Assembly: GCF_009758205.1 (NCBI RefSeq)
Contig: NZ_WRXN01000004.1
Coordinates: 489,685-553,684, forward strand
From: Chitinophaga tropicalis
Lineage (GTDB): Bacteria; Bacteroidota; Bacteroidia; Chitinophagales; Chitinophagaceae
Reading direction: 5' to 3'
Length of the DNA: 64,000 nucleotides
A model generated the notes under the pieces. The model was given only the letters and a program-made list of their open reading frames with translations. It had not been told where the DNA came from and did no database searches. Position 1 is the first letter of the stretch. Every line of letters begins with the position of its first letter. The translations under genes were made by a program, and so were the position numbers. This document shows, piece after piece, positions 43,142-52,087 of this stretch.

Positions 43142-44816
43142 TAACACAGCTCTGCCTGATGAAGCCGCATTGGAAAAGCTGGCCAATGAACTTTTTCGCC
43201 AGGCAGACACAGGTAATGGCATACCTGGGCAGGAAGTGGTAGCTCAACAGGCTATCCCACCTTCTGTGGCAGGTAGCGGACAATCGCCCGCCGGTATCCT
43301 GCATGGTAATAATATTAATATAGACAATCCGCAAACCGGTTTCCCGGATAAAAATCTGCAGGATATCAACTCTTCTTCCATAGCGGGCGACAGTCTTTTT
43401 TCCCCGGCTCTCCGGCTAAAAGAATATCTTCCATATGAGGCTGACCCTGCACATTTATTTAACCTGCAGGCTATATTATCGCTGATCCCTGTTGATAATG
43501 GCATGGGATTGCAGTTACCAGGTACAGTTGATCACGCTCTGGAAGATGTGCCTGCCTATTATTTCCTTGAAAGTAAGCCGGCGCTTGTTTCATCCTGGGG
43601 TTTTGATGCCTATGCAGTAAAGAAGGATTTTCCTATCCTGTCTGAACATGTGAATGGTAAACCCCTGGTATGGCTGGATAACGCAGCTACAACCCAAAAG
43701 CCCCAACAGGTGATTGACAGGATCAGCCATTATTACCAGCATGAAAATTCCAACATTCACCGCGCTGCCCATGAGCTGGCTGCCCGTGCAACAGATGCAT
43801 ATGAAGACGCCCGTAAGAAAGTACAGACTTTCATCAATGCCGGCTCTCCCAATGAAATTGTTTTTGTACGCGGCACCACTGAGGGTATTAACCTGGTAGC
43901 CAAAAGCTGGGGAGAACAATACCTGCAGCCAGGCGATGAGATCATCATTACCCATCTTGAACATCATGCCAACATAGTACCCTGGCAGCAACTGGCCGAT
44001 AAAAAAGGTCTGAAACTGCGTGTAGTACCGGTAGACGATGACGGACAGGTATTGCTGGACGAATACGCAAAACTGCTGAACAGCAAGACAAAGCTGGTGG
44101 CATTTACACAGGTATCCAATGCTCTGGGCACTATAACTCCGGCTCATACTATTATAGAACTTGCCCACCAGGCAGGTGCTAAAGTATTGCTGGATGGCGC
44201 ACAGTCTGTTTCACATATGCGCACTGATGTGCGGTCATTAAATGCAGACTGGTTTGTCTTTTCAGGACATAAAGTATTTGGGCCTACAGGTATTGGCGTG
44301 TTGTACGGCAAAGAAGACCTGCTTAACCAGACAGCACCCTGGCAAGGCGGTGGCAACATGATCAAAGATGTAACGTTTGAGCATACCGAATACCACAATG
44401 CGCCCACCCGCTTTGAAGCCGGAACAGGCAATATTGCGGATGCTGTTGGACTCGGAGCTGCTATTGATTATGTAAATAAACTGGGGATCGATAATATTGC
44501 TTTGTACGAGCATTATTTGCTGGAATACGCTACCCGTTTACTGAGACAGGTACCTGGCCTGCAGTTGATAGGCACTGCCAAAGAAAAGGCAAGCGTTCTG
44601 TCTTTTACCCTGCAAGGTTATTCCAATGACCAGGTAGGACAGGCATTGAACAAAGAAGGTATTGCTGTAAGAACAGGGCATCATTGCGCCCAGCCTATAC
44701 TTCGCAGGTTTGGCCTGGAAAGCACGGTAAGACCATCGCTGGCTTTCTACAACACCTGCGCTGATGTAGATCTTCTTGTGGCCACTTTATTACAGCTAAG
44801 AGCTGCTAAAAGATAG
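43125..44816 (+). CDS. Cysteine desulfurase, encapsulin cargo (SufS-like)
   Basis: A 563-residue pyridoxal-phosphate enzyme that takes sulfur from cysteine, giving alanine and enzyme-bound persulfide. Residues 1 to about 159 are an extension absent from ordinary SufS: an amphipathic segment EAALEKLANELFRQADTG, a Pro/Gly/Asn-rich disordered stretch, and a conserved-looking block LRLKEYLPYEADPAHLFNLQ and EDVPAYYFLESKP. This is the encapsulation-targeting domain of family 2A cargo. The desulfurase begins FDAYAVKKDFPILSE; it has WLDNAATTQKP, NIHRAAHELA, RGTTEGINLVA, HHANIVPWQ, PLP Lys383 in FSGHKVFGPTG, and catalytic Cys521 in RTGHHCAQP. All active-site residues are present. Translation is coupled to the shell gene by overlap. 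A hairpin sits on its last codons. Confidence 0.95.
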   Translation: MNTNINNTALPDEAALEKLANELFRQADTGNGIPGQEVVAQQAIPPSVAGSGQSPAGILHGNNINIDNPQTGFPDKNLQDINSSSIAGDSLFSPALRLKEYLPYEADPAHLFNLQAILSLIPVDNGMGLQLPGTVDHALEDVPAYYFLESKPALVSSWGFDAYAVKKDFPILSEHVNGKPLVWLDNAATTQKPQQVIDRISHYYQHENSNIHRAAHELAARATDAYEDARKKVQTFINAGSPNEIVFVRGTTEGINLVAKSWGEQYLQPGDEIIITHLEHHANIVPWQQLADKKGLKLRVVPVDDDGQVLLDEYAKLLNSKTKLVAFTQVSNALGTITPAHTIIELAHQAGAKVLLDGAQSVSHMRTDVRSLNADWFVFSGHKVFGPTGIGVLYGKEDLLNQTAPWQGGGNMIKDVTFEHTEYHNAPTRFEAGTGNIADAVGLGAAIDYVNKLGIDNIALYEHYLLEYATRLLRQVPGLQLIGTAKEKASVLSFTLQGYSNDQVGQALNKEGIAVRTGHHCAQPILRRFGLESTVRPSLAFYNTCADVDLLVATLLQLRAAKR

Positions 44817-44835
44817 GATAACCTATCTTTTAGCA
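44804..44835. terminator. Bidirectional terminator inside two gene ends
   Basis: TGCTAAAAGATAGG (44804-44817) and its exact complement (44822-44835) form a 14-bp stem with a 4-nt loop. It covers the last codons and stop of the cysteine desulfurase (stop 44814-44816) and the last codons and stop of the facing methyltransferase (stop 44830-44832). One palindrome thus encodes both C-termini and can act as the terminator for both strands. Confidence 0.8.
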
Positions 44836-45675
44836 TGCCACTGTTACTCTTAAAAAGGTAGCAGGAATAGAAGTGCTGCCAGAATCCCCACTCCTGTTCT
44901 CACGGTTAAATAACTCTTCCAGCTCATGCTGCAACTCTGCGGACTTACCACTCTTTTCAGCTGCTTCAAATGCATTCATAGTAGGACCATAGTAATTCTT
45001 AAACCTTTCAACCAATGCAGAGGGAGAGAAAGGTGCATTAAAGGTATATGTATCCTTCACAAAGGAGATCTTTTCCGGGGGAATACCAGTTTTACCAAAC
45101 CGCTCTTTCACATGATCTTCTATACCCCATAACATAGGACTAACAAACCCTTCCGGCGGCGGTGGTGTATATGCAGAACTGATCTTCAATATCTGAGCTA
45201 CAAGTGTAGGATCTCCGGGTATCCAGTTTCCCATTATAATCTGGCTACCATGGCGTGTAACCCTTACCATTTCCTTTGCCACATCAAAAGGTTTTGGTGC
45301 AAACATAGCACCGAAGATGCTTATCACCAGGTCAAAGCTTTCATCGTCTATTCCCTCCAGGTTCGTAGCATCCCCTTCCCTGATAGAAATACCGGTAAGC
45401 CCTTCTTCCTGTATACGTTTATTTCCTGCTGCAACAAGGTTCCTGGCAATATCCACGCCTAATACCTTCGCTCCAAGCCTGGCTGCAGGAATAGCAGTAG
45501 TACCATCCCCACAACCAAGATCCAATACATTCATCCCGGAGTTAATTCCGAGCTTATCAATTAATGCAGCACCACTTTCCCGCATAGTTTCTGAAATACG
45601 GGTAAAATCGCCCTTCTCCCATAAAGCCTTGTTAGGATTCGCAGCAGTTTGTTGCGCGCTTGCTGGTTCACTCAT
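44830..45675 (-). CDS. Class I SAM-dependent methyltransferase
   Basis: A methyltransferase of 281 residues from the ATG at 45675 (MSEPASAQQTAANPNKALWE); an in-frame ATG at 45738 would add 21 residues unlike the family. The Rossmann fold shows motif I NVLDLGCGDGTTAIPAARLG, motif II LGVDIARNLV, motif III-like REGDATNLEGIDDESFDLVI, and the post-I strand QIIMGNWIPGDPTLVAQIL. The TPPPPEGFVSPMLWG segment and the helical C-terminus are typical of a Bacteroidota and proteobacterial group of UbiE/COQ5-like small-molecule methyltransferases with unknown substrates. Cytoplasmic. The stop codon lies within the shared terminator. Confidence 0.87.
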   Translation of the reverse strand: MSEPASAQQTAANPNKALWEKGDFTRISETMRESGAALIDKLGINSGMNVLDLGCGDGTTAIPAARLGAKVLGVDIARNLVAAGNKRIQEEGLTGISIREGDATNLEGIDDESFDLVISIFGAMFAPKPFDVAKEMVRVTRHGSQIIMGNWIPGDPTLVAQILKISSAYTPPPPEGFVSPMLWGIEDHVKERFGKTGIPPEKISFVKDTYTFNAPFSPSALVERFKNYYGPTMNAFEAAEKSGKSAELQHELEELFNRENRSGDSGSTSIPATFLRVTVAC

Positions 45676-45756
45676 AAGTATTGTTTTGAGGTTAAAAATG
45701 TATGGGGCTTCAAAGTGGTAGTAAACAAAGGAGATCAAATAAAGCTGAGGTACTAA

Positions 45757-45918
45757 AGATAAAAAAAATAACCCGCTAAGGCGAGGGCACTGAAAAAGTA
45801 GTTTTCTTTAAAGAAATATTCGGGTAGGGGGTGGAGAATATTTTCGAATAGACGATTCTCAGAGCCTACGTAAGGACTTTTTCAGTGCCCTCGCTAAGGC
45901 GGGTTATTTTTTTTATCT
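45757..45918. repeat. 162-bp imperfect inverted repeat with 76-nt centre
   Basis: The 43-nt arms (45757-45799 and 45876-45918) are exact inverted copies except for a 5-nt block in the middle, where CTAAG/TAAGG keeps the same direction in both arms (each arm contains the small palindrome CGCTAAGGCG). The outer ends are A8 and T8 tracts, so read on the minus strand it is a very long intrinsic terminator for msrA, whose stop codon lies at its edge. The 76-nt centre has a TTCTTTAAAGAA palindrome and no coding signs. Confidence 0.8.
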
Positions 45919-46429
45919 ATTTTTCTTTTTCTTTCGTCTCGCCCAGTTGCCACTCCGGACGGATATAATGACAGGTATATCCGAATGGATGTTTCTGCAG
46001 GTAATCCTGGTGTTCTTCCTCTGCATCCCAGAAATCAGATGCAGATACAATTTCAGTAACAATAGGTTTGGAATATATACCTGCAGCAGTCAGTTCTGCA
46101 ATAAGCTCCGTTGCTGTTCTTTTCTGTTCTTCATCCAGATAGAAGATAGCCGAACGATAGGATGTACCGATATCATTACCCTGCCTGTTCAAAGTGGTAG
46201 GATCATGGATCTGGAAGAAGAACTCCAGCAGCTTACGGTAAGAGATCTCATCCGGGTTAAATTCGATCTTTATTCCCTCTGCATGGGTTCCATGATTACG
46301 ATAAGTAGCATTACGCACATCTCCACCTGTATATCCTACCCTGGTTTTAATTACCCCGGGAAGAGCACGGATAAGTTCTTCCACTCCCCAGAAACAACCA
46401 CCAGCTAATATTGCAGTTTGATTTGACAT
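45917..46429 (-). CDS. msrA: Peptide-methionine (S)-S-oxide reductase MsrA
   Basis: A 170-residue MsrA that reduces methionine-S-sulfoxide in proteins and free form. The catalytic motif [11 protein letters not shown] with Cys12 is near the start, followed by [68 protein letters not shown] and [20 protein letters not shown], all diagnostic. The resolving Cys is probably that in YTCHY. No signal peptide, so cytoplasmic; no fused MsrB domain. The charged tail KEKEK and the stop codon run into the long inverted repeat that probably ends the transcript. Confidence 0.96.
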   Translation of the reverse strand: MSNQTAILAGGCFWGVEELIRALPGVIKTRVGYTGGDVRNATYRNHGTHAEGIKIEFNPDEISYRKLLEFFFQIHDPTTLNRQGNDIGTSYRSAIFYLDEEQKRTATELIAELTAAGIYSKPIVTEIVSASDFWDAEEEHQDYLQKHPFGYTCHYIRPEWQLGETKEKEK

Positions 46430-46538
46430 AGTCTCTGTTTTATTATTAATGCAGCATCATTTATGCCAGGACAATATTGGAGGCCAATTTAGCATACATT
46501 GGCATATAGCCGGGAAAAATTCTGCCAGTATGGCAATC

Positions 46539-48278
46539 CTATTTCTCCTTATGGCCTTTCAGGACAGGTATTTCAATATAACTATCATTCTGCCATTTTA
46601 CTTTCAAAAGCTCTCCGGCATCATCCATCGTTTCATCACTCACATCTTTCCCTGTTCCGTAATTGAGCTGGGAAAATGAATTTTTATTGACATTGATCAC
46701 TGCAAGCAATCGGCTTCCTTTGCTTAGCTGTCTGCTCACCAGCTTAGTATTGGAGAAGGGAATGCCCTCGATCTTACCAGGGGTTAAAAGATGCCTTGTA
46801 GTAATATCTTTGGCATAGCTGGCACGACCTAAAAAATAAGATAATTCAAAATAAGTTCCGTCAGGCATTACTTCATATAGAACAACTCCCAGATCAAAAT
46901 CCTTCTTATTGATGATCGCTTTTATTTCTCCCGAAAATGCGCCATTCACAATAACAGGTTCCTTAAAAGGCTCGCTGAGGAAAAAGAGGCCATTGCTCGT
47001 ATCAAGTTCTTTCCTGATGATAGGGTCCGGATAGTAATCATTATAATACGTGGTCCGGTCCTTAAAATCTATTTCCTGATAAAAAGAACTCCGCTTCAAC
47101 GGTTTCCTCTCAGTTAGCTGATACCTCCCGTCCTTCCTTGTATCGCTCAGGTATAAATGGAGCACCTCATTGTGCATTTTATCCAAAGATGATGCATGCC
47201 TCCATTCATTAGCACCCATTACTTCATAGTTAATTCTATCCTGCAATATAGCAGGTTTCTTCCCTCCTTTAAAGATATAATCAAACCATTCGTAAGTGAT
47301 CTTTCGTGTATTGATCAATGCTACAGTATCTACTTCATATCCATTGAGCACCTTCGCCCCTCCCCTCTGTGAACCGAAATGGTCGTAGGGACCAATAATC
47401 AGGTAATCTTCATTGTTCTTATAGTATTTCGTATGCTCCCTGAAGTAGTACAGGCTGGATAGCTGAGAATCGTTATAATATCCATCAATAACCAGCACAG
47501 GTATAGTTATCCCGGAAAATTCCTCTTTATATGGCACCATGCTTTGCCAGTAAGTATCATAGGCTGGATGCTGCAACCAGCGCTGCAGATATTTATTGGG
47601 AGTTCCGTCAACACTATCAATTTTCCGGTATGCGGTTCCTGCTTCCCACCAGGCCTGTTGCATTTTCCTGAACCGCGGCCTGTCGTTCCCTACAATGGTA
47701 TCCAGCTCCTTGTTGTTAGTTACATAGAAAGCCCATTCATAATTTGGATTGACGAAGATGCCATTCTCTACCGGCAATCCCATACCCGGCCTGTTTGCTG
47801 CATAAGGCACAATGGTCTTCAGAGCCGGATGCAGCTTCTTAACAGCCGCCCATTGGGTGAAGCCATTATAGCTTCCACCGTACATTCCTATCTTTCCGTT
47901 ACACCAGGGCTGTTTACTTATCCAGTCAATAACATCGTAGGTATCTTTGCTATCATTTTCATATGGGAAGACTTCGTCAGGGCTATACCGTTTTCCTCTC
48001 GTGTAAGCCATAACGCCGATATAGCCATTGTCTACCGCTATTTTCAAACTATTCACATCCCTGCTGCGCACATAGATCGTAGACTGTAAGATGACAGGTA
48101 AAGGAGTTGTTACTCCTTTTCTTTTAACCACAATAGCAGATATAGAAGCACCATCTCCTGTTCTGATCAGAACGTTATCCTGGATGTCGTAGATGCTGTC
48201 AGCAGGTGTAGATTGCCGGGGAAATACGGGTACAAGGGCAATGAGAAGTAAACAAATCAAGATAAGCAAGTTCTTCAT
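46539..48278 (-). CDS. CocE/NonD family serine hydrolase (X-Pro dipeptidyl-peptidase type)
   Basis: A secreted hydrolase of 579 residues from the ATG at 48278 (MKNLLILICLLLIALVPVF, a signal peptide); the frame is open to 48389, but the upstream part is not signal-like. The peptidase S15-type alpha/beta hydrolase part has RTGDGASISAIVVKRKG, QSTIYVRSRD, YDVIDWISKQPWCNGKIGMY with the nucleophile Ser in GGSYNGFTQW, PVLVIDGYYNDSQ, and His in IGPYDHFGSQRGG. The C-terminal part (about 350-579) is the jelly-roll X-Pro dipeptidyl-peptidase C-terminal domain (LSEPFKEPVIVNGAFSGEIK, GIPFSNTKLVSRQLSKGSRL). Members split acyl esters, beta-lactam side chains or peptides; the substrate here is unknown. Confidence 0.9.
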   Translation of the reverse strand: MKNLLILICLLLIALVPVFPRQSTPADSIYDIQDNVLIRTGDGASISAIVVKRKGVTTPLPVILQSTIYVRSRDVNSLKIAVDNGYIGVMAYTRGKRYSPDEVFPYENDSKDTYDVIDWISKQPWCNGKIGMYGGSYNGFTQWAAVKKLHPALKTIVPYAANRPGMGLPVENGIFVNPNYEWAFYVTNNKELDTIVGNDRPRFRKMQQAWWEAGTAYRKIDSVDGTPNKYLQRWLQHPAYDTYWQSMVPYKEEFSGITIPVLVIDGYYNDSQLSSLYYFREHTKYYKNNEDYLIIGPYDHFGSQRGGAKVLNGYEVDTVALINTRKITYEWFDYIFKGGKKPAILQDRINYEVMGANEWRHASSLDKMHNEVLHLYLSDTRKDGRYQLTERKPLKRSSFYQEIDFKDRTTYYNDYYPDPIIRKELDTSNGLFFLSEPFKEPVIVNGAFSGEIKAIINKKDFDLGVVLYEVMPDGTYFELSYFLGRASYAKDITTRHLLTPGKIEGIPFSNTKLVSRQLSKGSRLLAVINVNKNSFSQLNYGTGKDVSDETMDDAGELLKVKWQNDSYIEIPVLKGHKEK

Positions 48279-48444
48279 CGATAATATTATTTGGGCTAAA
48301 GGAGAAAAATAATAAAAAAAAACGGCATTTATTGTTTCAGCTCTGGTTGGGACTGCTCTACACTTCTCCAGGGGAATACCCGATGGCACTGAATTTGTCG
48401 CGATAAAATAGTCAATTTTATTTAGTCAACTAAACTTTAAAGTT

Positions 48445-48669
48445 ATGCCTATTGTAAAAGTGATTGAAGTAATAGCCTCATCAGAGAAAGGTATTGAAGA
48501 TGCGATCCAGAATGCACTTACAGAGACATCCAAAACTATAAGAAATATTGATTCAATTTTCGTAAAAGATATCAAAGTGCATGTTAAAGACGGCAAAATT
48601 GCTACTTATGGATTGATCTGTAAAGTCTCATTCCGAATTGATGACAACGAAAGAGAAAATAAACATTGA
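48445..48669 (+). CDS. Dodecin family flavin-binding protein
   Basis: A 74-residue protein with the full dodecin pattern: IVKVIEVIASSEKGIEDAIQ, NALTETSKTIRNIDSIFVKD, IKVHVKDGKIATYGLICKVS, FRID. Dodecins form 12-mer hollow balls that store flavins or CoA and protect them from light and oxidation. The length is usual for the family. The Trp that stacks the flavin in some dodecins (in the RNI-x-SI segment of the archaeal form) is replaced here by the form found in bacterial dodecins. It is divergent from the CocE-type gene. The AACTTTA sequence about 10 bp upstream is at best a weak -7 box. Confidence 0.9.
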   Translation: MPIVKVIEVIASSEKGIEDAIQNALTETSKTIRNIDSIFVKDIKVHVKDGKIATYGLICKVSFRIDDNERENKH

Positions 48670-48685
48670 TGAAACCGGTTTTTAA

Positions 48686-48829
48686 ATGGGAACATCAAAA
48701 AGGTCAGTGGTGAAAAAGAATTTATTGTCCGGAAATGGACTTAGTATGCCCATAATCGAACAGATAAAGATCAATGTCCACTGGTTTCTCAATGAAAAGA
48801 AAGCCTTTATGCCATGGCACGGGTATTGA
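48686..48829 (+). CDS. Possible small protein, unrecognised
   Basis: A 47-codon open frame starting MGTSKRSVVKKNLLSGNG and ending NEKKAFMPWHGY, located 16 bp after the dodecin gene and 24 bp before the permease gene. No homologue is recognised, no ribosome-binding site is clear, and an internal ATG at about 48746 could be a shorter start. It has a plausible amphipathic part (IEQIKINVHWFLNEKKAF). Listed because the gap is otherwise empty; it may be non-coding. Confidence 0.25.
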   Translation: MGTSKRSVVKKNLLSGNGLSMPIIEQIKINVHWFLNEKKAFMPWHGY

Positions 48830-48853
48830 GCATAGGCAGAAACGCTATTTGCC

Positions 48854-51223
48854 ATGCTGTACAACTATCTGAAAATTGCGTATCGAAATATAATCCGTAA
48901 CAAAACCTTTTCCACTATCAACATCCTGGGCCTGGCCTTAGGCATGGCATCAAGTCTTCTTCTTTTGTTATGGGTACAGGACGAATTACGCATTGGCAGG
49001 CAGCATGCTAATACAGGTCTTTTATACCGGATCATGGAGAATGAAATTGCTGATGGACGGATTGTAACAGATGAAGATACGCCAGGTCTTTTACCTGAAG
49101 AGCTTAAAAGACAATTTTCTGAAGTAGCTTATGCGGCAGGAATATCGTCTAACGAAAATCATGTATTGAGTGCAGGTGAAAAAATATCCCGGCAAAGCGG
49201 TTGCTACGCCGGAGCTGATTGGTTCAATATGTACAGTATTCCATTACTGACAGGTACATCGCAATCTGCTCTCAGCGAACCAGGTAACATTGCTATTTCC
49301 CGCAAGACAGCTGAAACCTTTTTCAAAAATGCCCAGGCAGCGCTTGGCCAGGTTATCCGGATAGATAATCATACTGATTACAAGGTATCCGCTGTTTTTG
49401 AAGACCTCCCGGATAATTCAACTGATAAATATGATTTTCTTCTGAACTGGAAGACATTTTTAAAAAGGGAACCATGGCTGAACGTTTGGGAGAATGGCGG
49501 ACCAGGTACAAGGATACAACTCAGACCAGGAACGGACCCTGATAAAGTTAATGCTAAACTGAAAACTTTTCTGAAAGGCCGGAATAAAGATATCAGTCCT
49601 TCATTCAACATCGAACTATTCTTACAGCCTGAAGCAGAGGTCTATTTGTATTCTAACTTTAAAAATGGTCACCGGGATGGCGGCCGCATTGAATATGTCC
49701 GGCTTTTTATTATTGTAGCTGCTTTTCTTCTGCTTATTGCAGGTATCAATTTCATGAATTTAGCTACTGCACGATCTGTTAAACGGGCCAGGGAAGTAGG
49801 TGTCAGAAAAGCAATAGGGGCTGAACGGCGCTCCCTGATCTGGCAATTCATGAATGAGGCTTTATTGATGACAGCACTTGCAGCTATCGTGGCTATTATA
49901 GCTGTCTGGATAAGTCTTCCTGTTTTTAATCAGTTAACCGGCAAACAGCTATCCCTGCCCATAGGTAACTTTACTTTCTGGATGCTGTTAGCAGCAATAC
50001 TGCTTGTTACAGCCGGGGTATCCGGAAGTTATCCGGCATTATTTCTCTCATCAATCAGGCCGGTACGTGTGCTGAAAGGAACATTACACATAAGTGCCGG
50101 ATCGCAGCTTTTCCGGCGTGGTCTCGTTGTTTTCCAGTTTGTTCTGTCCATTTTAATGATTGTTGGCACCATTGTCGTTTATCAGCAGTTACAGTATGTC
50201 CAGACAAAAAATCTTGGATACGACAGGGAGAACCTGGTAGTTATTCGTGGAGAGGGAGAAATTGCGCAGAAGTACCAGGTATTTAAGCAACAGCTATTGC
50301 AGCTGGCCGGTATTCAGTCTGTCACCTATATGCAAACAAGTCCGCTGCAGAATGGTAATACAACAGATGGCGTACAATGGTCAGGTAAAGAGCCTGGCCT
50401 GGCTATCCAGTTTAACAATACTTCGGTGGGATATGATTTCGTTAAAACGATGAAGTTACAGCTTGTGCGCGGCCGGGACTTCTCGCCGGAATTTGGAACT
50501 GACTCTGCCAACTACCTGATAAATGAATCTACCGCGAAACGTCTCGGCTATAAAGATCCTATTGGCCAGCCACTCACTTTCGGGAAGCATCCCGGTATAA
50601 TTGTGGGCCTGCTTAAAGACTTCCATTTCAATTCGCTTCATGTACCCATCCGTCCAATTATTATCCGGTTGAATGACCAAGGGGCATATGGGAATATCCT
50701 GATCCGGACACAGCCAGGCCAGGTAAAACAGGCACTTTCCAACATTGAAGCAGTTTGCCGCAAAATGAATCCTACATTTCCCTTTTCCTACTCATTTGTA
50801 GATGAAGAATTTATGAAAGTATACAAAAGTGAGGCTGTTGTAGGAAAGCTGATCACGCTGTTTGCCTGTCTTTCCATTTTTATTGCCTGCCTTGGCTTGT
50901 TTGGTCTGGCAGCTTTTATGGCTGAGCAACGGACAAAAGAGATCGGTATCAGAAAGGTTTTCGGTGCTTCGGTAGCCAGCATTGTAACTCTGTTATCCAG
51001 GGATTTTATAAAACTTGTCCTGATCGCCATTCTAATTGCTTCTCCGTTAGCCTGGTATGCCACAGCCCAATGGCTGGAAACATTTACTTACAAGATCTCC
51101 CTTTCCTGGCCTGTATTCGTTATAGCCGGACTGTCAGCAATAACGATAGCGGTGCTGACGATCAGCTTCCAGAGTATCAGGGCAGCCCTGGTCAACCCGG
51201 TGAATAGCTTAAAGGGGGAATAA
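48854..51223 (+). CDS. MacB/FtsX-type ABC transporter permease
   Basis: A 789-residue inner-membrane permease of the large Bacteroidota FtsX/MacB group. It starts LKIAYRNIIRNKTFSTINIL and has a first TM (GLALGMASSLLLLLWV), a periplasmic MacB_PCD domain (about 45-280), three TM helices with the motif MNLATARSVKRAREVGVRKA, a second domain start FRRGLVVFQFVLSILMIVGT, a second periplasmic domain (about 455-655), and a last TM bundle with CLGLFGLAAFMAEQRTKEIG, IRKVFGASV and NPVNSLKGE end. The two ExVGxRK-type motifs mark FtsX couplings to an ATPase. No ATP-binding gene is adjacent, which is usual for this group, so it must share an ATPase or act as a mechanotransmission protein. Substrate unknown. 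Confidence 0.92.
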   Translation: MLYNYLKIAYRNIIRNKTFSTINILGLALGMASSLLLLLWVQDELRIGRQHANTGLLYRIMENEIADGRIVTDEDTPGLLPEELKRQFSEVAYAAGISSNENHVLSAGEKISRQSGCYAGADWFNMYSIPLLTGTSQSALSEPGNIAISRKTAETFFKNAQAALGQVIRIDNHTDYKVSAVFEDLPDNSTDKYDFLLNWKTFLKREPWLNVWENGGPGTRIQLRPGTDPDKVNAKLKTFLKGRNKDISPSFNIELFLQPEAEVYLYSNFKNGHRDGGRIEYVRLFIIVAAFLLLIAGINFMNLATARSVKRAREVGVRKAIGAERRSLIWQFMNEALLMTALAAIVAIIAVWISLPVFNQLTGKQLSLPIGNFTFWMLLAAILLVTAGVSGSYPALFLSSIRPVRVLKGTLHISAGSQLFRRGLVVFQFVLSILMIVGTIVVYQQLQYVQTKNLGYDRENLVVIRGEGEIAQKYQVFKQQLLQLAGIQSVTYMQTSPLQNGNTTDGVQWSGKEPGLAIQFNNTSVGYDFVKTMKLQLVRGRDFSPEFGTDSANYLINESTAKRLGYKDPIGQPLTFGKHPGIIVGLLKDFHFNSLHVPIRPIIIRLNDQGAYGNILIRTQPGQVKQALSNIEAVCRKMNPTFPFSYSFVDEEFMKVYKSEAVVGKLITLFACLSIFIACLGLFGLAAFMAEQRTKEIGIRKVFGASVASIVTLLSRDFIKLVLIAILIASPLAWYATAQWLETFTYKISLSWPVFVIAGLSAITIAVLTISFQSIRAALVNPVNSLKGE

Positions 51224-51233
51224 AATTTTCAAT

Positions 51234-51803
51234 TCAGATCTTCGACTTTAACCTGCTTAATGTTTCCTGCGATATGTTGAGGTAAGAGGCAACCATTTTA
51301 TTAGGCAAACGCCTGACAATAACGGGGTTTTCTTCAAGCAACTGACGATATTTCTCTGTTGCATCCTGTGTCAGGAATGACATGAGCCTCCTGGTATTAT
51401 TCACATACGCCATTTCCAGGTAACTACGGTAAAACTTCTCCCATTGGGGAATGATGTTGAGCAGATGATAAAAATCGTCGTGGGTGATATACAACAATTC
51501 CGTAGGTTCTATTGCCTGGATAAATTCCACTGAAGGTTCGCCTGTTATGAAGCTGACCAGAGCCGTTGCAAACTGGTTCTCAAAAGCAAAATGCCGCGTT
51601 GCTTCCTGCCCTTCTTCGTTAATGAAGAACAGCCTTAAGCAACCTTTGCCAACGAAGAATGTTCGTTGGCTGGTTTGCCCATGAGCCAGCAGAAGTTCAT
51701 GTTTCTCCAGCTGTAATGGTTTGAAGTAAGAAAGAATAAAATTTAACTCTTCCTCAGAGACCCTTATTTTGTTGTTAATGTAACTGCGAAGCTGTTCGTA
51801 CAT
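51234..51803 (-). CDS. Crp/Fnr family transcriptional regulator
   Basis: A 189-residue regulator. Residues about 15-115 form the cyclic-nucleotide-binding-type beta-roll (LQLEKHELLLAHGQTSQRTF, FVGKGCLRLFFINEEGQEAT, RHFAFENQFATALVSFITGE); a long dimer helix follows, then a winged HTH (about 150-189) with LPNKMVASYLNISQETLSRL. The recognition helix has E-T-L-S-R, matching the Glu-x-x-Ser-Arg of E. coli FNR that reads TTGAT, and a perfect TTGAT-N4-ATCAA site lies upstream of this operon. There is no N-terminal cysteine cluster, so it does not sense oxygen by an iron-sulfur centre as FNR does. It lies 30 bp after the DUF2798 gene and is likely in one operon with it. Confidence 0.9.
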   Translation of the reverse strand: MYEQLRSYINNKIRVSEEELNFILSYFKPLQLEKHELLLAHGQTSQRTFFVGKGCLRLFFINEEGQEATRHFAFENQFATALVSFITGEPSVEFIQAIEPTELLYITHDDFYHLLNIIPQWEKFYRSYLEMAYVNNTRRLMSFLTQDATEKYRQLLEENPVIVRRLPNKMVASYLNISQETLSRLKSKI

Positions 51804-51833
51804 GCAGGATTAAAATCTTTTAAAGTTCCTAAT

Positions 51834-52058
51834 TTAAGACTTTGCTGCAACCTTTTCAGCCAATTTACGGGCATTGGGAATGATAATAAAAGCAGCAGCA
51901 TAAGCAACCGGCACCATAACGCTCCATGCTTTAAGGAATTTAATAAACCAATCTTCACCAAAGCCATAGTTCCGCATAAGCCCTACAAATGCCATGATCA
52001 ATGTCATTGGTATTACTACAAATAATGTGTTGATGTACTTAAAATGTTTCTTTCTCAT
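51834..52058 (-). CDS. DUF2798 family small membrane protein
   Basis: A 74-residue inner-membrane protein with two TM helices: about 11-28 (LFVVIPMTLIMAFVGLM) and about 42-60 (AWSVMVPVAYAAAFIIIP), a basic N-terminus and the NARKLAEKVAAKS tail. The pattern fits the DUF2798 family, of unknown function, often beside redox or stress regulators. It heads an operon with the Crp/Fnr gene, and a TTGAT-type box stands in front of its promoter. Confidence 0.85.
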   Translation of the reverse strand: MRKKHFKYINTLFVVIPMTLIMAFVGLMRNYGFGEDWFIKFLKAWSVMVPVAYAAAFIIIPNARKLAEKVAAKS

Positions 52059-52087
52059 TTTTTTTAAATTTTAAATTGATAACGATG

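Noticed and set aside
43590..44168. 192-codon minus-strand open frame
   Set aside because: It is antisense to the PLP domain of the cysteine desulfurase and has no recognisable features.
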